Assembly: GCF_001437425.1 (NCBI RefSeq)
Contig: NZ_JQCD01000004.1
Span: forward strand, 1 to 59,072
Origin: Weissella minor
Lineage (GTDB): Bacteria > Bacillota > Bacilli > Lactobacillales > Lactobacillaceae
Direction of reading: 5' to 3'
DNA length: 59,072 bases
The position numbers were made by a program, and so were the translations under genes. Under the pieces are notes generated by a model. That model did not search any database and had not been told where the DNA came from. It saw only the letters and a program-made list of their open reading frames with translations. Below, one piece after another: positions 43,860 through 53,146 of this stretch (the first letter of the stretch is position 1; each line of letters starts with the position of its first letter).

Positions 43860-43893
43860 AAAAAAGGAACTAATCTAAATGGATTAGCTCCTT
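43860..43893 (-). terminator. Internal terminator between phnD and phnC
   Basis: Minus-strand stem GGAGCTAATC paired with GATTAGTTCC followed by TTTTTT. Partial termination here would give more binding protein than membrane components, a common feature of ABC importer operons. Confidence 0.8.
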
Positions 43894-43918
43894 AAATTTT
43901 TAACTGACCTAGTTGAAA

Positions 43919-44854
43919 TTACTTAATGTCTTCCAACTTCTTTTGGTAATCACGAACCTTATCGAAGTTTGAATCCTTGGTATCAGTTACACCTTCCCAA
44001 GTATAGACATCATGCATAATCTTCTTACCTTCTTTGTCGTCATTGGCCACTGTCTTCAAAGCCTTCTTTAGCGCTTCTTGATCGTGCTTTGAGACACCCT
44101 TACGAACTGAGATTGTATCATTTGGAATCTCTTCAGTGTATGTAAGTGCGCGTGTCTTCTTAAAGACGTCCTTATTGTCTTTCTTTACCAAATTACGAGC
44201 ATCGTTAAAGATGAATGCGGCATCAGTATCACCGTTCAAAACTGACATAACTCCTTGGTCATGACCCTTAACAGTTACGAGCTTTGAATCCTTGATAACA
44301 TTAACGCCATCCTTCTTCAAATCAACGATTGGGAAGATGTATCCAGCGTCAGAAGTCGTTCCTTGAACGGCAATTGACTTACCCTTCAAATCCTTGACAT
44401 CTTTAATCTTTGAATCGTCTTTAACAACAACCATCGCACGGTATGAGTCAACTAACTTATCTGTACTTGATCCATCACCCTTTTTATCGTTAATGTCATA
44501 ACGTTCTGATTGCAAAAGTGGCTTTACACCATACTTATCGTTGGCGTGTACATATGGGTCAGGTGGCAAGAATCCCAAGTCCACTTTCTTTGATCCCATT
44601 GCTTCAACCACAGTATTGTAGTCTGTTGAAACAGAAACATGGACAGGCACGCCACCCAATTCCTTAGACAACAACTTTTCAAGTGGCTTAGTCTTTGCTT
44701 CCATCTTGTCAGCTTGTGATGAAGGCACGAATTGCACGTTAACTTCCTTCATATCAACTTTTGAGGCTGCATCAGCAGAAGTTGATGTGACAACCCCAGC
44801 TGTTGCAGTCGCTGCCAAGGTCATAGCAGTTCCTAAAAGCATTTTCTTTAACAT
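43919..44854 (-). CDS. phnD: Phosphonate-type substrate-binding protein without a lipobox
   Basis: The 311-aa protein has the PhnD fold: VNVQFVPSSQADKMEAKTKPLEKLLSK at the start of the mature part and SYRAMVVVKDDSKIKDVKDLKGKSIAVQGTTSDAGYIFP in the middle. The signal peptide (residues 1-29) ends with SADAA, a signal peptidase I site, and the whole protein has no cysteine, so it cannot be a lipoprotein. Gram-positive binding proteins are normally lipid-anchored. AAGGAG precedes the ATG. It heads the transporter operon. Confidence 0.92.
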   Translation of the reverse strand: MLKKMLLGTAMTLAATATAGVVTSTSADAASKVDMKEVNVQFVPSSQADKMEAKTKPLEKLLSKELGGVPVHVSVSTDYNTVVEAMGSKKVDLGFLPPDPYVHANDKYGVKPLLQSERYDINDKKGDGSSTDKLVDSYRAMVVVKDDSKIKDVKDLKGKSIAVQGTTSDAGYIFPIVDLKKDGVNVIKDSKLVTVKGHDQGVMSVLNGDTDAAFIFNDARNLVKKDNKDVFKKTRALTYTEEIPNDTISVRKGVSKHDQEALKKALKTVANDDKEGKKIMHDVYTWEGVTDTKDSNFDKVRDYQKKLEDIK

Positions 44855-44930
44855 CAGAACCTATCTCCTTAAATTTGCTCGCTTATTGCGAAAGTAAGTA
44901 AATCCCTTTTTTGAATTAAAGGTTACTTTA

Positions 44931-44960
44931 AGTATAATATCCGAACAATATGTTAGTCAA
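44931..44960 (-). promoter_or_regulatory. phn operon promoter
   Basis: Minus-strand TTGACT (44955-44960), 18 bases, TATACT (44931-44936). The leader then carries AAAGTAA and TTACTTT arms about 25 bases apart. I saw no clear PhoP-type direct repeat. Confidence 0.65.
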
Positions 44961-45009
44961 TGACAATTTTGTTCCATTTTAGCGGTTAAACGTTTTAATA
45001 ATAAACCAA

Positions 45010-45050
45010 ATAAAAAAAGTTCGGGAGCTAACCCGAACTTTATTTTTTTT
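45010..45050 (-). terminator. Terminator after the LCP gene
   Basis: Stem AAAGTTCGGG paired with CCCGAACTTT, followed by a long T run on the minus strand. Confidence 0.9.
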
Positions 45051-45056
45051 AGTTTT

Positions 45057-46169
45057 TTAAGGTGCCGGTAAAGCATGTTTATCTGCCGTATACATATCAA
45101 CTGCGCCACCATAAAGGGGGCCGGTCTCAGCTGGCTCTAAATCTAATTCTTTACGTAAGTTATCCGTGACACCTTGTTTCGTTTCATTGCTAATATACTC
45201 AGCAGAGCCACTCTTGGTATTATAAGATTTCCCAACCAAATGATCTGTCTTAATGTTTTTCCCAGCTGGTAAATAATTACCACTAATTTGTTGGATATTA
45301 GTGAAGCTCAAATCTGTTTTTACCGATTTACTGATTGCTGATAAAAATCCTTGATCAGCTAACCGAACTGGATTAGAAAGTCCCTTGCTGGCAATGCCTT
45401 CCAATACCAAACGTTGACGCGCTTGGCGTCCATAATCGCCTTCTGGATCTTGGTAACGCATGCGTGAAAAGGCTAATGCCGCAGCACCATCCATTTTACT
45501 ATATGATTTAGTCTTGCCATCTTTACCAGTATGTGTAAAATCAGATGACCCCTTCTTAAATTCATATAAATTACCCGCGTCTTCATGCGCTGTATCTGGG
45601 TTGTACTTAAATGATAGCGGTGACGTCACTTTGACCCCACCTAGTTCATTCACCACCTGTTCCAGTCCACGCATATTTACCAAAGCATAATAATCAACAG
45701 GCACATTGAGCCAAGCTTGCACGGTTTGCATGGAAGTCTCCGCTGAACCAAATTCATAAGCTGAATTTAACTTAGCTGGAAATTGGTTTTCAAAACCAAT
45801 TGGCGCAATGATGGTATCGCGCGGTAAAGAGACCAATGTGGTCGTCTGTTTTTGTGGATTAACTACAGCCAACATCATTGAATCCGTTCGACCTTTATAT
45901 TTACGACCTAATTCACCCGTATCAGTTCCCATCAATAAAATGGAAAAAGGTTTACGTTCCTTCAATAATTGGTCAGTATTACGGGCTTTTTCAAAACCAG
46001 CACTCTCATATGATTTATTCACTGCTTTTTGTGCATTACCCAATGCACGGAAACCAAACAAACCACCCAAGCCAACCAAAATGACAACAAGCACTAACAT
46101 AATGTTACGCCCGCGATAAGCTCGCTTGATGTACTTTAGCCCCCCACTTCTATTATCTGGATCTGTCAT
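45057..46169 (-). CDS. LytR-CpsA-Psr (LCP) family cell-wall glycopolymer ligase
   Basis: LCP enzymes transfer undecaprenyl-linked teichoic acids or polysaccharides onto peptidoglycan. The 370-aa protein has a short basic cytoplasmic tail, one membrane segment (NIMLVLVVILVGLGGLFGF, about 22-40) and an extracellular LCP domain starting with FSILLMGTDTGELGRKYKGRTDSMMLAVV and VSLPRDT. SRMRYQDPEGDYGRQARQR near 240 holds conserved Arg residues that contact the lipid phosphate. It lies 31 bases after thyA and is likely cotranscribed. Confidence 0.94.
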   Translation of the reverse strand: MTDPDNRSGGLKYIKRAYRGRNIMLVLVVILVGLGGLFGFRALGNAQKAVNKSYESAGFEKARNTDQLLKERKPFSILLMGTDTGELGRKYKGRTDSMMLAVVNPQKQTTTLVSLPRDTIIAPIGFENQFPAKLNSAYEFGSAETSMQTVQAWLNVPVDYYALVNMRGLEQVVNELGGVKVTSPLSFKYNPDTAHEDAGNLYEFKKGSSDFTHTGKDGKTKSYSKMDGAAALAFSRMRYQDPEGDYGRQARQRLVLEGIASKGLSNPVRLADQGFLSAISKSVKTDLSFTNIQQISGNYLPAGKNIKTDHLVGKSYNTKSGSAEYISNETKQGVTDNLRKELDLEPAETGPLYGGAVDMYTADKHALPAP

Positions 46170-46200
46170 TGTTCATCTTCACTCCCCGAGTAATACTATT

Positions 46201-47157
46201 TTAAACTGCAACCGGCGCCTTAATCGTTTTAGCCGGATGGTAATTCTTAATTTTAATATCATCCATTGTGTAATCAAAAATCGATGTCACTTCTGGATTT
46301 AACCAAAGTTCTGGCAAATCAGCCATTGGTCGTGATAATTGTTCTTGAACTTGTTCAATATGGTTATTGTAAATATGGGCATCCCCCAAGGTATGAACAA
46401 ATTCACCGGCCTCATAACCTGTTTGGGCTGCTACCATGTGCAAAAGCAATGAGTACGAAGCGATATTGAAAGGTACACCTAAGAACATATCCGCTGAACG
46501 TTGGTACAATTGTAAGCTAATCTTGCCATCTGCAACATAAAACTGGAATAAAGCATGGCAAGGTGGTAGCGCTTGTGTTGGTACCGCCTCAGGATTCCAA
46601 GCCGTCACAATTAAGCGACGTGAATCAGGATGCACTTTAATTTGGTCAATCACATCTTGGATTTGGTCAATAAAACCACCTTGAACCTTCTTCCAATGAC
46701 GCCATTGTGCACCATAGACATCACCAAGCTCACCAAATTCGGCAGCAAAGGCATCATCACTTAGCATCTTATCCACAAAAATTTGATGTTGTTCATCATA
46801 CGCAGCAGCAAATTCTTCATCAACTAGGGCGCGACGTCCAAAATCAGTCATATCAGGTCCATCGTATCCGTCAGACTCAATCCAATTTTTAAAGGCCCAC
46901 TCATCCCAGATATGATTATTGTTCTCAAGCAAGAATTTAATATTCGTGTTTCCTTGTAAGAACCACAACAACTCACTCTTAATTAGTTTAAAAGGTACTC
47001 GCTTTGTTGTAAGCAAGGGGAACCCTTCCGCCATATCAAAACGCATTTGGCGTCCCAAGACAGAATGTGTTCCAGTCCCTGTACGGTCAGTCTTAACCGC
47101 ACCAGTTTCTAAAATGTTTTGTAAAGTATCTAAATACGCTTGTTCATTCTGACTCAT
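46201..47157 (-). CDS. thyA: Thymidylate synthase
   Basis: ThyA methylates dUMP to dTMP with methylene-tetrahydrofolate. At 318 aa it is the longer Lactobacillus casei type, with an insert of about 50 residues relative to E. coli ThyA. The catalytic cysteine lies in [11 protein letters not shown] near residue 198 and is the only cysteine in the protein. [19 protein letters not shown] and [12 protein letters not shown] are the other core motifs. It is two bases after comEB, so dCMP deaminase and ThyA are made together. Confidence 0.98.
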   Translation of the reverse strand: MSQNEQAYLDTLQNILETGAVKTDRTGTGTHSVLGRQMRFDMAEGFPLLTTKRVPFKLIKSELLWFLQGNTNIKFLLENNNHIWDEWAFKNWIESDGYDGPDMTDFGRRALVDEEFAAAYDEQHQIFVDKMLSDDAFAAEFGELGDVYGAQWRHWKKVQGGFIDQIQDVIDQIKVHPDSRRLIVTAWNPEAVPTQALPPCHALFQFYVADGKISLQLYQRSADMFLGVPFNIASYSLLLHMVAAQTGYEAGEFVHTLGDAHIYNNHIEQVQEQLSRPMADLPELWLNPEVTSIFDYTMDDIKIKNYHPAKTIKAPVAV

Positions 47158-47159
47158 AA

Positions 47160-47651
47160 CTATTTCTCCTCGCTAACATTGATGTATTGATCAAAATGCA
47201 TTTTTTCAATATCTTCCGCATGAATGGCAACCTGTTCTAAGGCGACCTGTTTTTCGGCAATTAATTCCATCGCAAAGGCATCATTGCGATAGTTACGTAG
47301 GTAGTTAATCTTTTTAATACCCGCTTGTAGTAACAACATTGTACATTTAGCACATGGAAAATCCGTTACATAGATTTCCGCCCCATCTGACGAAATACCC
47401 ATCTTAGCCATTTGTATCAGCGCATTTTGTTCGGCATGTACGGCACGAATACAGTGCCCATCAACCATTAAGTCGCCGACCTCATCACAATGTGGCGTTC
47501 CTGAAACTGATCCATTATACCCACTGGCAACAATCCGACCATCTTTGACAACCACTGCGCCGACTTGTAAACGGGTACATGTACCACGCGATGCCATCAT
47601 TACTGCTTGTAACATGAAATAAGTAGGCCATTCAACTCGTGTTTCAGCCAT
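47160..47651 (-). CDS. comEB: Deoxycytidylate deaminase (ComEB family)
   Basis: The enzyme deaminates dCMP to dUMP, the substrate of ThyA encoded just downstream. The 163-aa protein has the zinc site HAEQNALIQ (near residue 68) and [10 protein letters not shown] (near 96), plus the accessory cysteines TCTRL, HCDE and HCIR often seen in dCMP deaminases. I chose the ATG at 47651 because GAGG stands six bases upstream; an adjacent ATG at 47654 would leave only three. B. subtilis calls this family ComEB, though its role in competence is not established. Confidence 0.94.
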   Translation of the reverse strand: MAETRVEWPTYFMLQAVMMASRGTCTRLQVGAVVVKDGRIVASGYNGSVSGTPHCDEVGDLMVDGHCIRAVHAEQNALIQMAKMGISSDGAEIYVTDFPCAKCTMLLLQAGIKKINYLRNYRNDAFAMELIAEKQVALEQVAIHAEDIEKMHFDQYINVSEEK

Positions 47652-47788
47652 CATTTTCCTCACTTTTCATTGACGCTTATTTAAATAAACGGGGATTTGG
47701 ACTTTGACTTTCCTAAGTCAAATCCTATTAAAATGCGTTTTTGACTCATTCGTTAAAAAAATAACAAAAATTACTAATAAAAAACAAC

Positions 47789-47817
47789 TTTCAATGTTAT
47801 AAAAATTATGGTAAAAT
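47789..47817 (+). promoter_or_regulatory. veg promoter
   Basis: TTTCAA (47789-47794), 17 bases, TAAAAT (47812-47817), with TGG forming an extended -10. The transcript then carries two small hairpins, CTCGA/TCGAG and GCGGGT/ACTCGC, before the ribosome site. Confidence 0.6.
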
Positions 47818-47916
47818 AATAAAAGGCCTTGTTGTACATAAAAACAACGCCAAATCATTGTCTCGATTTCATTTGTCGAGAGCTTGCGGGTTTGACTCGC
47901 GAAAGGAAGTGTTTCT

Positions 47917-48159
47917 ATGCCTGCAACATTAGCAGAAATTAAACAGAAACTTGATAGCCATCTAGGAGAAGCCGTTACATTGGTTACGCACGAAAGTCGT
48001 CATCGTACAATCGAACATCAAGCCATTGTCCGTGAAACTTTCCCTGCTGTCTTTGTCCTAGACCTACAACAAGATGGTCATGAATTCGACCGTGCGTCAT
48101 TTAGCTATACTGACGTCCTAACTGAAAACATTGAACTTGATTTTGACATTCAAGATTAA
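47917..48159 (+). CDS. veg: Veg family protein
   Basis: The 80-aa protein matches Veg, a small conserved Firmicutes protein (LAEIKQKLDSHLGEAVTL, then RETFPAVFVLDL and RASFSYTDVLTENIEL). In B. subtilis Veg stimulates biofilm matrix production by an indirect route, and its gene is very strongly expressed. AAAGGAAG precedes the ATG. It usually lies near ksgA, and here rsmA is about 5 kb away. Confidence 0.93.
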   Translation: MPATLAEIKQKLDSHLGEAVTLVTHESRHRTIEHQAIVRETFPAVFVLDLQQDGHEFDRASFSYTDVLTENIELDFDIQD

Positions 48160-48179
48160 AAGCTTTTGTTTATTATACT

Positions 48180-48219
48180 AAACCTCATCCGTACTAAGTA
48201 CCAGTGATGAGGTTTTTTT
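48180..48219 (+). terminator. Terminator after veg
   Basis: AAACCTCATC paired with GATGAGGTTT and seven T residues, with a short inner pairing GTACT/AGTAC. Confidence 0.9.
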
Positions 48220-48244
48220 GTATTTTCTTTATAATCTTAGGGTC

Positions 48245-48273
48245 TTGACTTTTTTATCATTTTATTCTAATAA
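48245..48273 (+). promoter_or_regulatory. ilvE promoter
   Basis: TTGACT (48245-48250), 17 bases, TAATAA (48268-48273), about 50 bases before the ilvE start. No T-box or CodY box was recognised in the short leader. Confidence 0.6.
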
Positions 48274-48321
48274 TTAAGGCTGAATATACTAGTAGATTAA
48301 CTTAAGAAAGAGGTACCCTTT

Positions 48322-49356
48322 ATGACAAAAGCACAACCATCTGACTTCAACTGGGAAGACTTGGGTTTTGAATACCACGATCTCCCTTATCGCTATCGCG
48401 CCATTTATCGCGATGGACAATGGCAAGCCGGAGAAATTACTGAAGACAGCTCAATCAATATGAGTGAAGCTGCAGCCGCAATTCACTATGGCCAACAAGT
48501 TTTTGAAGGTTTAAAGGCATATCGCCGTTCAGATGGTGGGGTCAACATTTTCCGTCCCGACCAAAACGCTGCTCGTATGCGTCAATCAGCCGAACGTCTA
48601 TTGATGCCAGCCTTCCCTGAAGAAACCTTTGTGGAGGCAGTCCAGGCTGTCGTCAAAGCTAATCAAGACTTTGTACCGCCTTATGGCTCAGGAGCCACAC
48701 TCTACATTCGTCCTTATTTGATTGGGACTGGTCCAGTTGTTGGTGTGAAACCTGCTGATGAATTTGTCTTTGGGATTTATGTCACACCTGTTGGTGCTTA
48801 CTACAAGGGTGGCCTAACACCGACTGCTTATGTGACAAGTCCCTATGACCGTGCTGCTCACGGTGGAACTGGTCGCGCTAAGGTTGGTGGTAACTATGCT
48901 GCATCAATGTTACCTGGTCAACAAGCCCATGCAGATGGCTATTCTGACGTCGTGTACCTTGACCCACGTTTACATGAAACCATTGAAGAACTCGGATCAG
49001 CTAACTTCTTTGGTATCACACATGACAACCGCTTCCTAACACCTAAGTCACCGTCAATTTTGCCTTCAATTACGAAGTACTCATTACTTGCGCTAGCAGA
49101 AGAAGCCGGTATGGTAACAGAAGAAACGACAATCAGTATTTATGATCTTGATCAATTTGCTGAAGCAGGGGCCATGGGAACGGCTGCTGTCATTTCACCC
49201 GTGGGTTCAATCACCCACAATGGCAACAAACATGTTTTCTATTCAGAAACTGAAGTTGGACCAAAGACGCAAGCATTGTACGATCGCCTATTGGGCATTC
49301 AATTCGGTGACGCAACAGGACCTGAGGGTTGGGCCGTTGATGTCCCATTAAACTAA
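48322..49356 (+). CDS. ilvE: Branched-chain amino acid aminotransferase
   Basis: IlvE transfers amino groups between branched-chain amino acids and 2-oxoglutarate. The 344-aa class IV PLP protein has INMSEAAAAIHYGQQVFEGLKAYR near residue 50, the PLP lysine in GRAKVGGNYAASM near 196, and EELGSANFFGI near 230. GAGG lies upstream of the ATG. It stands alone, away from any ilv/leu operon, so in this organism it may serve amino acid catabolism more than synthesis. Confidence 0.95.
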   Translation: MTKAQPSDFNWEDLGFEYHDLPYRYRAIYRDGQWQAGEITEDSSINMSEAAAAIHYGQQVFEGLKAYRRSDGGVNIFRPDQNAARMRQSAERLLMPAFPEETFVEAVQAVVKANQDFVPPYGSGATLYIRPYLIGTGPVVGVKPADEFVFGIYVTPVGAYYKGGLTPTAYVTSPYDRAAHGGTGRAKVGGNYAASMLPGQQAHADGYSDVVYLDPRLHETIEELGSANFFGITHDNRFLTPKSPSILPSITKYSLLALAEEAGMVTEETTISIYDLDQFAEAGAMGTAAVISPVGSITHNGNKHVFYSETEVGPKTQALYDRLLGIQFGDATGPEGWAVDVPLN

Positions 49357-49363
49357 AACAAAT

Positions 49364-49404
49364 AAAAAACGCTTAACTGGGCATTACCAGCTAAGCGTTT
49401 TTTT
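49364..49404. terminator. Bidirectional terminator between ilvE and CNNM gene
   Basis: Stem ACGCTTA-CTGG paired with CCAG-TAAGCGT, flanked by AAAAAA and TTTTTTT, between convergent genes. It touches the stop codon of the minus-strand gene. Confidence 0.92.
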
Positions 49405-50761
49405 ATGTTGTTGGTTCAATCTTTGATTCTGGAACACGGATCACTTCAAAATCACTGATGTAGGCATCCTTATAATGCAAAGCGGTCAATTTAAATGGAC
49501 CAACTTGCATTTCACTACCCGCACGAGCATTTGGATTATCATCCAACATGTAACCCGTTAACGTAACCATATCTGAACGGTCAAACTCACGAATTTCAGT
49601 TTTGAAATAACGTTCAAAATCGTACAAGGTCATCTTACCAGAAACACGATAATGCATAACTCCGGCATCATCTGAACCTAATTTTTCAACTAAATCATCC
49701 GCAACATCATCAACTTCATCACGAACTGTTCCAAAGAGCTCTTCATAAACGTCTTTGTCAGTTACGATTCCCGAAGTCCCACCAAATTCGTCTTTAATGA
49801 CTACCATCGGCGTCCGCTTTTTAATCATTTCTTGCAGAGCATCTTGAATCGGCATCTTTTCCGGAACAGTTGGCATCTGACGCAAAATTTTACGAACAGA
49901 AACTGAGTCATCGACTGCGGCTTGGCGCATCAAATCATAATTAAAGATATAACCTAAAACTTTATCTTTATCGTTGTCGGCAACAACCGGCAAACGTGAA
50001 AACTTTGATGTAAAGTATACTTTCACTGCGTCTTTGATTGATGTATTGATATCAATCACGACCATTTGTGTTCGGTCAATCATGATATCTTCAACATCCT
50101 TATCGTTCATTTCAAAGGCACGTTGCATTAATAAATAGTCTTCGTCTTGTAATTGTCCTTGACGCGCTGCATTACGTGACAAACTGAGAATTTCTGCTTC
50201 AGAATACACATCGTCATCTTCAGAGGCAGTCTTAAGCCCCATCATATGGGTAACCACATTCGCTGAAATGTTCAACAACCACACAAATGGGTAGAACAAC
50301 AAATGGAAGAAATGCAATGGTCCCGACACGGCCAAAGCCATTTTAACTGGGAACTCAATTGAGACATTTTTAGGTACCAATTCCGTAAAGACCACTTCAA
50401 CATAGGTCAAAAGAATCAAAGCAATTACAGATGCAATCACTCCCGAACTTGGCCCAGTCATTTTTTGAATAATCCCCATATTCAACAACAAATGGGCCAC
50501 GGTTGACTCCCCCATAAATCCAAGGAGTAGTCCTGATAGCGTAATTCCCACTTGTGTTGTTGATAAATACTCATTCAAATGTTCCACCATGTAGATGGTA
50601 CGATCAATTTTACGTGATGGCTTGTCACGATCTTCTTGCATTTCCCGCAAGGTACTTTTACGAACTTTAACTAAAGCAAATTCAGCCGCCACAAAGATTG
50701 CAGCAAACACTAACACCAGGATAATTATCAATAATGACATCCATAGTTGTGCGTTACTCAA
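49403..50761 (-). CDS. CNNM/CorC-family membrane CBS protein, copy 2
   Basis: The 452-aa protein has an N-terminal CNNM domain of four hydrophobic segments (about residues 1-200), two CBS motifs at about 215-335 (MIDRTQMVVIDINTSIKDAV and MPTVPEKMPIQDALQEM), and a C-terminal CorC/HlyC domain from about 360. Family members act in Mg2+ (or Co2+) export or homeostasis and are often misnamed hemolysins. The start is TTG (complement CAA at 50759-50761) after GAGGG. It follows its paralogue by 41 bases. Confidence 0.9.
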   Translation of the reverse strand: MSNAQLWMSLLIIILVLVFAAIFVAAEFALVKVRKSTLREMQEDRDKPSRKIDRTIYMVEHLNEYLSTTQVGITLSGLLLGFMGESTVAHLLLNMGIIQKMTGPSSGVIASVIALILLTYVEVVFTELVPKNVSIEFPVKMALAVSGPLHFFHLLFYPFVWLLNISANVVTHMMGLKTASEDDDVYSEAEILSLSRNAARQGQLQDEDYLLMQRAFEMNDKDVEDIMIDRTQMVVIDINTSIKDAVKVYFTSKFSRLPVVADNDKDKVLGYIFNYDLMRQAAVDDSVSVRKILRQMPTVPEKMPIQDALQEMIKKRTPMVVIKDEFGGTSGIVTDKDVYEELFGTVRDEVDDVADDLVEKLGSDDAGVMHYRVSGKMTLYDFERYFKTEIREFDRSDMVTLTGYMLDDNPNARAGSEMQVGPFKLTALHYKDAYISDFEVIRVPESKIEPTT

Positions 50762-50802
50762 TTGTTTTCCCTCTTTCTTTTTAAGCGTTAAAGACTAACG
50801 TT

Positions 50803-52170
50803 TTAGTCTTCTTCAATGCGAACTTCAGCACTATTTTCCTCTGTCAACGGATAAACCGTTACTTCAAAGTAATTAATATAAGCATCCTTATAGTCTAATG
50901 CTGTAATTTCAAAATTCGCCACTTGATTAGGTACATTCACTTCCAAATCAGGGAACTTGTCTAGCATATAACCAGTCAATGTTACCTTTTCAGAATCTTC
51001 AAATGAACTAATATCTTCGTGGAAATAACGCTCAAAATCATTAAGGTTTAACTTACCTGATACTTCATAATGCATATTACCTTCATCGTCAGAACGAATC
51101 TTGGTAATCAAATTATCAATCGTATCATCAACTTCATCACGCACCGTTCCGAATAGTTCTTCGTAGATATCCTTGTCCGTTACGATTCCAGAAGTTCCAC
51201 CATACTCGTCCTTAACAACAACCATCGGTACACGATGATCAATCATTTCTTGTAGGACATCTGTAATTTGTTGGTCTTCAGGAATGTTTGGCAAGTTACG
51301 CAAAACTGTTCGAACAGGTGCATCCATATCAATGCGACCTTGGCGTACTAAATCATAAGAATAGATGTAGCCTAAGATCTTATCTTTATCATTATTGGCA
51401 ACTACTGGAATACGTGAGTATTGTGTTTCCAAATACATATTTAAACCGTCACGAATTGTTTGCGTAACATCAATTACGGCCAATTGTGTTCGGTCAATCA
51501 TGATATCTGCGGCAACCTTATCATTCATTTCAAAGGCACGCTTCATGAAACGCAAATCATCTTCATCAATTTCACCAGCTTGCGCGGCATCTTGTGACAA
51601 TGACACAATTTCAGCTTGCGAGTAAATGTCTTCATCTGGATGTGAATTGTAACCTAGTAAATCAGTCACAACTGCAGCTGTACGATCAAACAACCAAATC
51701 ATTGGGTAGAAAAGAACGTGGAAGAACATCACTGGACGCACAATCTTCAACAACACCCCTGTTGGATCATCAATCGCAATATTCTTTGGGACCAAATCAG
51801 TAAACACAGCATGAATAAAGGTAAAGATCAAAATAGCCGCAATTGACGCAATACTATGCGCAAATTCTGCTGGCAATAAGCCACTGCTGATAATTAAACC
51901 GGCAATAAAACTTTCACCTAACCAACCTAAAATAAGTGAGGTCAATGTAATTCCAACTTGTGCAGTTGAAAGATATTCAGTTAAGTGATCAAGCATATAA
52001 AGCGCACCATCAACCTTGGCTGATGGTTTCTTTTGCTTTTCTTTAATGGCTTTTAGGGCACTTGGGCGGGCTTTAACCAATGAATACTCAGTTAAAGTAA
52101 ACAATACTGCCAATCCCAAAATAATAAATATGATAATGACGTTAATCAATATAGACGGACCGGAATCCAT
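50803..52170 (-). CDS. CNNM/CorC-family membrane CBS protein, copy 1
   Basis: The 455-aa paralogue has the same layout: CNNM membrane domain (residues 1-200), CBS pair (MIDRTQLAVIDVTQTIRDGL and LPNIPEDQQITDVLQEM), and CorC/HlyC domain. Both share VVKDEYGGTSGIVTDKDIYEELFGTVRDEVDD almost exactly. AGAAGG precedes the ATG. The two genes are adjacent in one orientation, suggesting duplication and perhaps a heterodimer. rsmA ends 79 bases upstream. Confidence 0.9.
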   Translation of the reverse strand: MDSGPSILINVIIIFIILGLAVLFTLTEYSLVKARPSALKAIKEKQKKPSAKVDGALYMLDHLTEYLSTAQVGITLTSLILGWLGESFIAGLIISSGLLPAEFAHSIASIAAILIFTFIHAVFTDLVPKNIAIDDPTGVLLKIVRPVMFFHVLFYPMIWLFDRTAAVVTDLLGYNSHPDEDIYSQAEIVSLSQDAAQAGEIDEDDLRFMKRAFEMNDKVAADIMIDRTQLAVIDVTQTIRDGLNMYLETQYSRIPVVANNDKDKILGYIYSYDLVRQGRIDMDAPVRTVLRNLPNIPEDQQITDVLQEMIDHRVPMVVVKDEYGGTSGIVTDKDIYEELFGTVRDEVDDTIDNLITKIRSDDEGNMHYEVSGKLNLNDFERYFHEDISSFEDSEKVTLTGYMLDKFPDLEVNVPNQVANFEITALDYKDAYINYFEVTVYPLTEENSAEVRIEED

Positions 52171-52249
52171 GAGCTACCTTCTTTCATTTTTTAAAATATA
52201 TATGTTATTTGTATTATTTCTCGACAAAAGTCGACTTACCTACATCATT

Positions 52250-53146
52250 TTAGACGCTATACACGCCGGCGTCAAATAATGCATTGTGAAGGCGAATGAA
52301 ATCATCCAATGTCAACTTTTCAGCCCGAATTTTAGGGCTAATCTCTGCAGCTTCCAAAGCTGTCGTTAACTTTGCTTTCATGTCATCCGTCTTACCAAAT
52401 GCGGTAATTAGATTATTCCACAATGTCTTACGACGCATGGCAAAACCAACCTTGAATAGTTGGAATAATTTCTTTTCATCCTTAGGTTGGACTTCAAGTG
52501 GTTCACGTGGTGTTAACACGATAATCGCTGAATCAACATTAGGATTGGGAACAAACGCTGTCCGTGACACGTTAAAGGCCAAGTCAGCGTTCATGCGGTA
52601 CGTGACAGCCAAAGTCAAGGCACCAAAATCTTTAGTCCCTGGTTCAGCTGACAAGCGATCCGCAACTTCTTTTTGCATCATCACAACGATGGCATCAAAA
52701 ACCACATTTGATTGTAATACCTGCATCAAGATTGGCGTTGTGATGTAGTATGGCAAGTTAGCCACTAATTTAAGTGGCGCATCAGGATCATCAAATTCAG
52801 CTTGAATCGTCTCTTCTAAATTAACTTTTAGAATATCTTGATTGATGATTTTGACATTATCGTAGGGATCCATCGTGTGATCTAACACCGGAATCAAACG
52901 ATCATCAATTTCAAAAGCGACAACTTGCTTGGCATTACGTGCCAATTGCTCCGTCAATGCCCCGATTCCAGGTCCGATTTCAATCACATTATCCGTTGGT
53001 TGAACATCCCCAGCGTCAACAATATTTTTTAAGATATTAATATCCGTTAGGAAGTTCTGACCCAACGATTTTTTCGTATTAATATCAAATTGATTCATAA
53101 TTGCCTGAGTCCGGACGGGCGTGGCAATATCAGGTACATCTGTCAT
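52250..53146 (-). CDS. rsmA: 16S rRNA dimethyladenosine transferase (KsgA/RsmA)
   Basis: RsmA dimethylates two adjacent adenines in helix 45 of 16S rRNA (A1518/A1519 in E. coli numbering) late in 30S assembly. The 298-aa protein has [14 protein letters not shown] near residue 26, the SAM motif [16 protein letters not shown] near 58, and the catalytic motif NLPYYIT near 128. It overlaps rnmV by four bases, the common rnmV-ksgA pairing. Its loss confers kasugamycin resistance in other bacteria. No cysteine is present. Confidence 0.98.
   Translation of the reverse strand: MTDVPDIATPVRTQAIMNQFDINTKKSLGQNFLTDINILKNIVDAGDVQPTDNVIEIGPGIGALTEQLARNAKQVVAFEIDDRLIPVLDHTMDPYDNVKIINQDILKVNLEETIQAEFDDPDAPLKLVANLPYYITTPILMQVLQSNVVFDAIVVMMQKEVADRLSAEPGTKDFGALTLAVTYRMNADLAFNVSRTAFVPNPNVDSAIIVLTPREPLEVQPKDEKKLFQLFKVGFAMRRKTLWNNLITAFGKTDDMKAKLTTALEAAEISPKIRAEKLTLDDFIRLHNALFDAGVYSV

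Noticed and set aside
49403-52170. Hemolysin function for the CNNM/CorC pair
   Set aside because: The hemolysin name is a historical misannotation; the domain layout indicates divalent-cation homeostasis.
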